Shown here piece after piece: positions 17,501 through 22,500 of a DNA stretch of 22,500 nucleotides; the stretch's first letter is position 1; every line of letters begins with the position of its first letter. Position numbers and translations under genes: made by a program. This stretch comes from Sphaeroforma sirkka. Taxonomy: Eukaryota; Opisthokonta; Ichthyosporea; Ichthyophonida. The notes below the pieces were generated by a model. It was not told the origin of the DNA, ran no database searches, and was given only the letters and a program-made list of their open reading frames with translations. The DNA is taken from positions 167,501-190,000 of the forward strand of contig LUCW03000051.1 in the NCBI GenBank assembly GCA_001586965.3, written 5' to 3'.

Positions 17501-18389
17501 GTATCATATATACTCGGGATCCCCACTAACTCATTCGGATAATCATATAACCCTTCAATCGGCTTAGCGCTACACTCGTCTATCACCTCTCTGGGTAGGG
17601 TGCTATCGCTGCTTGATACCCTGCTTGTCGCTATGTCTTCTGAGTTAATTTCTGTACCAGCAGTTGCTTCACCATCGCCTACCCCTAGTAGGTCTCCCGC
17701 ACACACGTCTTCGCTACCCTGTTCACCAACTCTCGCGATATGTTCCGCATCGAAGTCTATATCGTGTACTAGTGATGGTGACGGGAGGACTGCTTCTGGA
17801 GTTTCATTAGTGCCATATATAACCACCTCCTGTTCAACAGAGTCCTTGGCACGTGCCATGTGCACAAATTCCGGATCCACCACATTAACACCAAGTGTCG
17901 ATATATACTCTTCGCCCTCCGTTACGCGACCAGCGCCCCCCGCACGGGCCAGAGCCTGATCTAATACACTACCGGCAGGTGACAAGGTACCTTCTTTGCC
18001 TTCCAATACATGTCTAGCATTACCCGCATTGTCCAAAGTGTTATCCATAGCCTTTCCAGCAAGTGTCAAGATACGTTCTTCGTCTTCAAATACGAGCCCA
18101 GCGCTACTTTTCGTTTCAGAATATGTCTGAGGTTGTTCAGTATTGACATCCCGCGAAGATGTAACCACATCAGCAAAAGATATAGCGGGATCCGTTATAT
18201 GGCTGTGGTCTGCAGCGACTGGTAGCGGGCTCAGGGCAGTTCCATTTAACTGCACAGAGTCATTCTCAGAAGCGTTATACGGACACACACCGACTGTTGC
18301 ACTTGTAGTGGTACCATGTACTTGGGTATGCGTGGGCTGCAAGGTGGGTTCTGGCACTCCAATACCTGTACTTCGAGTAGGCGTACTGA
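8360..18389 (-). CDS. FERRY3: FERRY3/C12orf4-like protein with a giant acidic N-terminal extension (spliced)
   Basis: Animal FERRY3 (C12orf4, DUF2362 family) is a subunit of the FERRY complex, a Rab5 effector on early endosomes that binds mRNA. Eight exons (14270-13898, 13532-13330, 12669-12478, 12241-12047, 10919-10836, 10298-10142, 8778-8617, 8478-8360) join in consistent phase into 494 residues. They follow the family order: YHSLVHSP, a long coiled coil, [77 protein letters not shown], then [11 protein letters not shown]. These match what I recall of the human protein of about 550 residues. Exon A is preceded in phase by one huge acidic exon (18389-14545). The conserved N-terminal roughly 80 residues of the family were not found and the start codon is unresolved. 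About 30 residues expected between exons E and F are also absent or missed. All placements come from reading splice sites and remembered family sequence; no alignment was run. Confidence 0.8.
8481..8552. repeat. (TA)36 microsatellite
   Basis: About 72 bases of uninterrupted TA lie in the inferred last intron of the FERRY3-like gene, ending two bases from its putative acceptor. Confidence 0.95.
8617..8778 (-). CDS. FERRY3: FERRY3-like exon G
   Basis: An acceptor CATTCTCGCAG ends at 8779; two bases complete a Gly codon, then 53 codons and one base. [20 protein letters not shown] then [20 protein letters not shown] and [13 protein letters not shown] match the family's IPLLLVHDM...WCLRRAELVFKCVKG stretch. 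The donor is AAAG|GTAGTC after 8617, in phase 1. Confidence 0.85.
9318..9342. repeat. 10-bp perfect hairpin in intron F-G
   Basis: AACCAAATGT (9318-9327), loop GTTAA, ACATTTGGTT (9333-9342). It is followed at about 9350-9525 by three loosely repeated units of 41-43 bp built on GATATCATRTATTATC and GGTGATATTG. Confidence 0.6.
9869..10135. repeat. 38-bp tandem repeat next to exon F, seven copies
   Basis: CCATACATACAG recurs at 9876, 9914, 9952 (one mismatch), 9990, 10028, 10067 and 10106, a 38-39 bp period. Each unit ends GTGGGGTTGCCCATGTAATA or a close form. The last copy abuts the exon F splice donor, and the GGTTGCCCATGTAA part resembles that boundary (GGCTACCCATATGA on the plus strand). 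Confidence 0.9.
10142..10298 (-). CDS. FERRY3: FERRY3-like exon F
   Basis: An acceptor GACGTGCAG ends at 10299; the exon has 52 codons plus one base. The peptide [20 protein letters not shown] and [19 protein letters not shown] carries the family's strongest signature ([13 protein letters not shown] in animals). The donor ATGG|GTAGCC after 10142 gives HM then a split Gly that continues GLRKLM in exon G, as in the animal IMGLRNIL. An earlier GCG|GTATGT donor at 10170 gives the wrong phase and was rejected. A 38-bp tandem repeat begins immediately downstream. Confidence 0.85.
10690..10757. repeat. TA-rich microsatellite in intron E-F
   Basis: TA dinucleotides interrupted by AAATA steps at about 10706-10756. 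The rest of this intron (10299-10835) also has short AACGTT-containing repeats near 10428-10475 and no exon that I could support. Confidence 0.8.
10836..10919 (-). CDS. FERRY3: FERRY3-like exon E
   Basis: An acceptor TCTCGTGCAG ends at 10920; the exon has 28 codons, [20 protein letters not shown] then SFRRQLAQ, and ends CAG|GTGTGG. It matches the family's [21 protein letters not shown] block with the LHF and QL positions kept. A decayed duplicate of its 5' edge lies in the preceding intron near 11066-11160. The next conserved block starts in exon F only eight residues later, so about 30 family residues are absent or an exon in 10835-10299 was missed. Confidence 0.75.
11066..11160 (-). repeat. 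decayed duplicate of the exon E 5' edge and acceptor
   Basis: On the plus strand, TGGCCCTCTGAACTGTGCAC (from about 11083) and what follows align with TGGCCCTCTGCGTCCTGCAC (from 10906) at the exon E acceptor. Similarity continues through ATTGCACCTAAAGATACACTT against ACCGCACCTGAATACACTT. In the copy the coding frame is broken by a stop. Confidence 0.6.
12047..12241 (-). CDS. FERRY3: FERRY3-like exon D
   Basis: A C-rich acceptor CGCCCCGCAG ends at 12242. The exon has 65 codons, starting [20 protein letters not shown], then [20 protein letters not shown] and [19 protein letters not shown]. This is one of the best matches to the animal protein ([20 protein letters not shown] and ALSLYSTSLCGLVLLVD). 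The 3' end is taken at CGA|GTAGGT (12047, phase 0), which suits exon E. A second donor four bases later would pair with an alternative exon E acceptor seven bases in, changing one or two residues. Confidence 0.85.
12478..12669 (-). CDS. FERRY3: FERRY3-like exon C
   Basis: An acceptor ACACACAG ends at 12670; the exon has 64 codons in phase 0 at both ends; the donor is GAG|GTGGGC after 12478. [20 protein letters not shown] continues with WVGKGDYAS, corresponding to the family's KWSNELKQS...EYQEWVIKL stretch. The second half ([20 protein letters not shown]) is a polar linker, as in animals where this part is variable. Confidence 0.8.
12972..13142 (-). repeat. decayed partial duplicate of exon B in intron B-C
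   Basis: 12972-13020 aligns with exon B at 13361-13410; both share the plus-strand core GTTGAGCARATCRCCCAGGT. In the exon's frame it reads [12 protein letters not shown] then a stop, against [14 protein letters not shown] in the exon. Further along, 13125-13142 is another copy of the exon's last codons (ETQLLK) with a GTATGT donor. Confidence 0.7.
13125..13332 (-). repeat. three extra copies of the exon B splice-donor edge
   Basis: The exon B end encoding EEAQLLR plus its donor recurs as EEAQLLR (13291-13271, donor GTGAGT), KEAQLLR (13227-13207, donor GTGGGT) and ETQLLK (13142-13125, donor GTATGT). Spacing between copies is 59, 64 and 82 bp. Each copy is followed by similar intron sequence (GTCTTTTGTTTGTG and variants), so the repeated unit spans the exon-intron boundary. 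Confidence 0.85.
13330..13532 (-). CDS. FERRY3: FERRY3-like exon B (coiled coil)
   Basis: An acceptor CGTACAG ends at 13533. Two bases complete the Gly codon from exon A, followed by 67 codons. The peptide [20 protein letters not shown] and the rest up to KEEAQLLR is a charged, heptad-rich coiled coil, at the place where the family has its LLNLEHNY coiled-coil segment. The donor is AGG|GTGGGT after 13330, in phase 0. Continuing in frame past the donor hits a stop at about 13273, supporting the exon end. Copies of this exon's 3' edge recur in the following intron. Confidence 0.8.
13898..14270 (-). CDS. FERRY3: FERRY3-like exon A
   Basis: An acceptor CTTCTCAG ends at 14271 and the exon starts in phase 0 with [16 protein letters not shown]. 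It ends at a TTCGG|GTAAGC donor after [10 protein letters not shown], in phase 1. The motif [10 protein letters not shown] followed by ISAL resembles the AEASLAAVKSGE region of the animal protein, and YHSLVHSP matches the YHDLIHSP motif. A Pro/Thr-rich stretch of about 70 residues between them is probably a loop. Two alternative donors (AAG|GTAGGA at 14231 and AAG|GTCTCC at 13874) were considered. The chosen one gives the best continuation, SPSG then [10 protein letters not shown]. Confidence 0.75.
14426..14475. repeat. pentanucleotide (ACAAC)n repeat in the intron before exon A
   Basis: About nine imperfect ACAAC/ACACA pentamers lie in the 274-base intron 14271-14544. Confidence 0.75.
14545..18389 (-). 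CDS. FERRY3: giant acidic exon of the FERRY3-like gene
   Basis: This is a single open frame of about 1,281 codons, by far the longest in the window. It is rich in Ser, Thr, Asp, Glu, Gly and Val, with few aromatic residues, no membrane segment and no recognisable fold; it is probably intrinsically disordered. The 3' end is set by a CAG|GTGCGT donor (intron starts at 14544) after [10 protein letters not shown]. The frame beyond it turns into Cys/Val/Leu-rich read-through ([11 protein letters not shown]), which is intron. The donor is phase 0, matching exon A. The 5' edge is inferred from a CCACTCCAG acceptor at 18390 in the right phase; no ATG start lies in this frame near the 5' end. A 60-bp in-frame duplication sits at 16819-16938. 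It could alternatively be a separate gene that ends by splicing into something else, but phase and orientation favour the same gene. Confidence 0.7.
16819..16938 (-). repeat. 60-bp in-frame tandem duplication in the acidic exon
   Basis: Positions 16819-16878 and 16879-16938 are identical except for one base (T at 16853, G at 16913). They encode two copies of a 20-residue unit that includes LMATHLS, then P or H, then [11 protein letters not shown]. Exact length 60 keeps the frame. Confidence 0.95.
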
Positions 18390-18462
18390 CTGGAGTGGCA
18401 AATGCTCACTTCTGTGTCCCCAATGGTATCCATCTTCGTATGTGTAGTAGGGCGATCACCAC

Positions 18463-18760
18463 CGGTGCCTAATAACCTGACCACTTCAGAGGCTGGCAGT
18501 GTGTCTGCAAGTATCTGCACTTGGTAGTTATCTGAAGGTGGGGCGGCATTATATACATACGACTGCTCTCCAGCCGCATGGTCCCTCTGGCGAAGGCTGT
18601 TCCAATCCACTGCTGTGCTATGTCCAGCGTATGGGCCTGAATCGGAGTTTTGGGAAGATAGGTGACTCGTACGATCCTCTGACACGCCCTGATGTGGCGC
18701 ACAATGGTCGGTTGTATCCGGCCGCCTCCTGTCCAGTTCATAGCCCTCGCTTATGTCCTT
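18463..18760 (-). CDS. possible upstream exon of the FERRY3-like gene
   Basis: A minus frame is open from about 18887 down past 18463 and contains DNYQVQILADTLPASEVVRL. A GTGGTG donor after 18463 would make a 73-base intron (18462-18390) into the acidic exon with matching phase 1. There is no ATG in this frame, so another 5' exon would be needed; an ATG at 18870 begins a different short frame (MTNFFYESYQTYFLVKVV) with a possible GTATAT donor. The opposite strand is also open over 18499-18849, so the evidence is weak. The right boundary given is approximate. Confidence 0.25.
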
Positions 18761-18917
18761 TGTTGGGTGTGTATATACCCGGCTCCCCGCAAGTCTTTGT
18801 AGAACCCCTCGATAAGAACGACCTTTACCAAGAAGTAGGTTTGATATGATTCGTAAAAAAAATTCGTCATTAAATTTAGGCAGAGAATTTCAGTCACAGG
18901 GCATAATTGGTGTTTCG

Positions 18918-19017
18918 ACAAAGGTGGGGATAAAAGGTGGTTATAGATTCAGGTGGGCGAAACGGTTGGTATAGTTATGGTGGGTATAAAAGGTGGGTAT
19001 ATTTAAGGTGGGCTTAA
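18918..19017. repeat. clustered GGTGGG(N)ATA motifs
   Basis: About six spaced copies of AAGGTGGGNATAAA-like sequence lie within 100 bases (for example AAAGGTGGGGATAAAAGGTG, TATGGTGGGTATAAAAGGTG and TTAAGGTGGGCTTAAAG), just upstream of the minus-strand gene's possible 5' end. Confidence 0.6.
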
Positions 19018-19255
19018 AGAGTTTTCAAGAAAATATGGCTGAACGGACTATTTAACGCCCGTAGGACTATTTTTGTATGTACAAAACAAAATTCAAAAAA
19101 ATAAAAGGGTTTTTTTATACGTTTCTGCTACATGAATATTTGCGATAACGACCATAAATCGAATAGATATATGCGCTTCCGTTCAACTTTTATTTCATTT
19201 GCGGTCCTTTGTATGAGGTACAACTTACAGTTATGGGTCTAAATATTTAAGTGTA

Positions 19256-19271
19256 TATCATGATCATGATA
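19256..19271. repeat. 16-bp perfect palindrome
   Basis: TATCATGATCATGATA reads the same on both strands with no loop. It could be a dimeric protein-binding site; nothing else supports a function. Confidence 0.5.
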
Positions 19272-19404
19272 CGAATCAGTCCTATAAAAGAACTTTTAGG
19301 TAGACCCCTTCTGATCACATTAGAACTGATATAACGTTTTAATTTTGAAAACATATGCGTTTACGGTCACCCCCATGTATGAGCTTAGCCGTCCGGGCCT
19401 CAGT

Positions 19405-20176
19405 TCGTCACTGTCACTGACTCACAGTCTCACAGACTCACACTGTCACGCTGAACAATAAGTTTCTAATTTTTACTTTGCAGTTTGTCTTTGCAGTTTT
19501 TTTTTATAAACAAAATATATATTTACCACAGGCCACAGGTCTCAGGAGTCAGGAGTCAGGAACAGGAGTCAACTCATACATAAACCGTAAATATTTAGTT
19601 GATTGGAGTACACTCTGACTCTTAAACATACGCAAAAATAATAATAAAGCACAGGATATTACGTCATAATATTTCATTTCAAGAAAGTACTATCCAAGAA
19701 AAATTATAACGTCACATTTCTTACAACTTCACATTTCACAACTCACAACTCACAAGTCACAAGTCACAAGTCACAAGCAGACTTATATTCGTAATACGTA
19801 AACACGCTTTCAAATTGATGCGTTAACGGAGCACGTATTACGTTTTCGTACGTTATAGGGGTCTCGTGTACCGGCCCTTATATTTGGCTTAAATCGCCAA
19901 CTATATTTGACCAAAATATCTGTTGAGCCGTTTGTAGTTTGACAGGTTTTCTACTGTCAAAAGTCAGATTTTACAGCTATTAATTGAGTCATATAAGGTA
20001 GATCCAAACAAAAATGGGATTTTAGAATTGTCTCCCAGTATACTACCTGAAAACGGGAAAATGGTTTCAAAACTAAGCGTTAACGTAAAATGTACTACGT
20101 TTTCAGCAAATATGAAGCACGTATTGAAGTCTGGTCACAAGTCTCAATCTCACAACTCACAGTCAAAAAACACTGC
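19405..20176. repeat. four islands of degenerate CTCACA/TCACAAG short repeats
   Basis: The islands lie at about 19405-19454 (CACTGACTCACAGTCTCACA), 19535-19575 (AGGAGTCAGGAGTCAGGAAC), 19729-19782 (ACTCACAAGTCACAAGTCAC) and 20132-20170 (CAAGTCTCAATCTCACAACT). They share a 7-bp theme and are separated by AT-rich unique sequence. Confidence 0.5.
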
Positions 20177-21246
20177 AAGAAAACAAAATACATAGAACAA
20201 AACATACATATCTCAAGACACTGAAAAGGGAAAACGGAAGTCGAAAAGGTTCTGTTTGGCATTTTTGTTATAAAACAAGAACAAATTTAAGATTTGGAGT
20301 ACTATAACTCATTCGGTGAGTAAATCGAGTTTTACGAGTAGAAAGTTTTACCTCTTTCGGCATTGGATTAAAAAAAGACCGAAATTGCGAGGGATAGAAA
20401 GATTTCAGACTATTATTTTCAGTACATACGTAATTTATTGGATTATTGTATGCTCATTTCAGTGATTTCACCTAAAATAAAATCCAAATATAGGAGGTCT
20501 GAACAATAAAAGAGTTCATGTCATGGCCTCATGGAGGGGGCAAATCGACCGTGAAAATTTTCCAAATTCGCACCTGAGAAATTGACCTTTTTTAATGAAG
20601 GCGATTTAAAACTATTCACAAATGACACAAAGTTAAAAATAGGACAGTTCGTGACAGTTAGGCCGCCTCAAAAAATGTACCTATTTGTAAACCCCTAGGA
20701 CTATATTTAGGATAAACTTTGAACGTAAACGCATATTTTTGCGTTTTAACGGGAAACGTAATGAGGTTAGATCAGCTGTATCATATTTTATTTGGAGTGG
20801 AGAAGATTCGGATTTCGGGGGCTTCGAAATTTGATAGAAAACATTGGATCATGCAATCCAGAGGACTTCACCGTTCACGTGATGGCGAATTCGCAAAGTA
20901 TGAACACCGGTAGCATTGTATGTACAAATCAAAATCTACAAACGAGATTTATCTGGTAAACACAACATTGGCAAGTTATTATTTATAACAGTCATCTGGG
21001 GAGACTGGATGCCCTCGCGGTTTAGTGTACACTGTACAGTTAATATTTATATAGTATTTATATTAGCTGTCGACTGTCTAAACTATCATAAAAACACATT
21101 GGTAGTACGGTGCTATAGCAATCTTTTAAATTAAAAAAAAAAACTTGAATCGCAGATTTGTAAAGACCATATTTCTTACATAAAGAATTGCAGACTGCAT
21201 TATCCGACATCAACTTCAATTATAATCATAAAACTACAAATCCATC

Positions 21247-22500
21247 ATGGGCAGTCCGAAGTTTTTAGATGTTGATCCTATCGGATTCCACAGATCAGGA
21301 TCACAACCTACGAGATCAATTCCAACCACAATGCCACGAACCAGCCAATTACCGCGATCTTATCGTGGCTCGTTCCATAACTTGCTATCCGTTAGCATTC
21401 CTAAGGCAAGTACTTTGAAGACAAAACAGAGGTACATGTCGTTATTAACTTTTTTGGTCTGCGTTATATTATACGGTACATACAAGCACTTACAAAGTGT
21501 TGCAGAATGGGACAGGCTCATGGGAACTCAGAGTTATCGTAGCTACATACACGCAGTAGAGACACACGGTCTAGGGGCTGCTCTGAGGAGGGCAAGGCAA
21601 GAAGTTGCAAGTCACAGTGATCATCCAAAGGTCGCTTATTTATTTTTAGGCTTGGATGGCCACTCACAGGACTCTGTGTGGCAAGACTTCTTCGAGCACG
21701 CCGATGAAGATAAGTACAATATATACGTTCACAGATCCTACCCTACCCCAGAGGGCGGTAAGAATTTCTTGCAAAAGTTCTCATCATATCACGAGACACC
21801 TATCATCTCGTCAGCTTGGTGTGCTTTGATGGGCGTACAGTACGCACTACTGGCGGCTGCTCTTCGAGACCCCACAAATCAGCAGTTCGTATTCATCTCA
21901 CATAATACCGTGCCGTTCAAGAACTTCGATTTTATATACGATGATCTGATAGGCAACTCCATGAGCACTTCCAAGTTCTGCTTCGCTAGTATGATGGGCA
22001 GTGTGTACAATGACTGTCACTTCTTCGACACCCACCGAGCTCAACGAGCCGATACGCTTAAACACCACCAGTGGATTATACTCAGCAGAGAGCATTCACA
22101 AACCGTTCTCTATGAACAAGGTAGACAATCATTGAACTACTACGATTCTCTACGTGCCTTGAAGGACGGCGTGTACAATGACCCTCAGATGTGTAGTGAC
22201 GAAACTGTTCCCTCGTTAGCTCTTATCCTCAAGGCTAAGGCTGAGAAGAAGATTGTGGGGGACGTCCCGGCCAATGTGTTTAATGGTCTTAGCATTATTG
22301 GGGTAGAGGAGAGGTGTACCACCTTCGCCTATTGGGCCCGATGCCTACAACGCACGCCATTCGATCTGGGTGAGAAGTTCGAGGCTCGTCAAGGTGAATT
22401 ATGGCATCCACTAAGTATGTCTGGTATACCTGAAGACTATCTAACCATGCTGGTCAACGAGCCATCCCTGCTATTCGGCAGAAAGTTCAACGAAGACGCA
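21247..22500 (+). CDS. Core-2/I-branching-type (GT14) glycosyltransferase, 5' part
   Basis: The frame is open for 418 codons with no stop before the window edge. The ATG has a good context (A at -3, G at +4) and an in-frame TAA lies 18 bases upstream, so the start is well set. Residues 1-60 are a basic, Ser/Thr-rich cytoplasmic tail; 64-79 (MSLLTFLVCVILYGTY) are a single membrane anchor, making a type II Golgi-like protein. From about 128 the lumenal domain begins: VAYLFLGLDGHS, YNIYVHRSYP (157-166), TPIISSAWCALMGVQYALLA (184-203), DPTNQQFVFISHNTVPFKNF (208-227), HHQWIILSREHS (273-284), SDETVPSLAL (317-326) and LLFGRKFNEDA (408-418). These follow the order of the GT14/DUF266 Branch domain (IPS..W...SM, DP.N.RFVLLS...P, QW..L.R, DE.Y.PT, LF.RKF). 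The family transfers sugars, often GlcNAc or xylose; the donor here cannot be told. Only a short C-terminus should be missing. Confidence 0.88.
   Translation, partial: MGSPKFLDVDPIGFHRSGSQPTRSIPTTMPRTSQLPRSYRGSFHNLLSVSIPKASTLKTKQRYMSLLTFLVCVILYGTYKHLQSVAEWDRLMGTQSYRSYIHAVETHGLGAALRRARQEVASHSDHPKVAYLFLGLDGHSQDSVWQDFFEHADEDKYNIYVHRSYPTPEGGKNFLQKFSSYHETPIISSAWCALMGVQYALLAAALRDPTNQQFVFISHNTVPFKNFDFIYDDLIGNSMSTSKFCFASMMGSVYNDCHFFDTHRAQRADTLKHHQWIILSREHSQTVLYEQGRQSLNYYDSLRALKDGVYNDPQMCSDETVPSLALILKAKAEKKIVGDVPANVFNGLSIIGVEERCTTFAYWARCLQRTPFDLGEKFEARQGELWHPLSMSGIPEDYLTMLVNEPSLLFGRKFNEDA

Larger units (their letters stand above)
18850..21246. promoter_or_regulatory. AT-rich intergenic region between divergent genes
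   Basis: No gene was recognised; open frames here are short and featureless. The region separates the minus-strand FERRY3-like gene from the plus-strand glycosyltransferase, so it should contain both promoters, though no specific element can be named. It contains clustered GGTGGG motifs, a 16-bp palindrome and several TCACA-type short repeats (listed separately). Confidence 0.4.

Noticed and set aside
14889-18225. Plus-strand open frames opposite the acidic exon (60-120 codons)
   Set aside because: They are shadows of the low-stop, Ser/Thr/Asp-rich coding strand; they are short, overlapping and without domains.
18850-21246. Possible transposon in the AT-rich intergenic region
   Set aside because: I looked for terminal inverted repeats and transposase-like frames and found neither; only short simple repeats and a palindrome are visible.

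Overview
The window is eukaryotic nuclear DNA from a repeat-rich, intron-rich genome. Genes are split by GT-AG introns, there are long microsatellites and minisatellites, and there is no bacterial gene packing, operon structure or ribosome-binding-site spacing. The best-supported gene is a spliced minus-strand homolog of animal C12orf4/FERRY3. With a plus-strand Core-2/I-branching-type glycosyltransferase beside it, a unicellular holozoan (for example an ichthyosporean with an expanded genome) or another protist is plausible. That placement is inference.

Layout. 1-581: the 3' end of a plus-strand spliced gene (donor at 16/17, probable last exon 459-581). 582-2640: mostly unassigned, with a pair of hairpin repeats (about 608-718) and one long open frame (1688-2276) of unknown nature. 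2641-8345: an unusually dense set of unrelated tandem arrays: a dimeric 67-bp A/B satellite, a tandem array of palindromes, a 50-bp minisatellite with an internal 694-bp-offset block duplication, a 69-bp array, an ATAAAT microsatellite and a 59-bp array. A few low-copy stretches lie between them, one of which (4751-5011) has gene-like scraps.

8360-18389 (minus): the FERRY3-like gene. I reconstructed eight consecutive exons (A-H, 494 residues) whose phases all agree and whose order follows the C12orf4 protein. Upstream and in phase is one very large exon of about 1,281 codons, made of Ser/Thr/Asp/Glu/Gly-rich, probably disordered sequence. The 5' end is not resolved. The introns contain partial, decayed copies of the neighbouring exon edges.

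18.9-21.25 kb: an AT-rich intergenic stretch with simple repeats and no convincing gene. It separates two divergent genes and so probably holds both promoters. 21247-22500: the first 418 codons of a plus-strand type II membrane glycosyltransferase of the GT14 (Core-2/I-branching) kind, cut by the window edge.

The genes do not form an evident pathway together. FERRY3 in animals belongs to an early-endosome Rab5 effector complex that binds mRNA; the glycosyltransferase would act in the Golgi. The most interesting content is the giant acidic extension on the FERRY3-like protein, the exon-edge duplications in its introns, and the covarying palindrome array.
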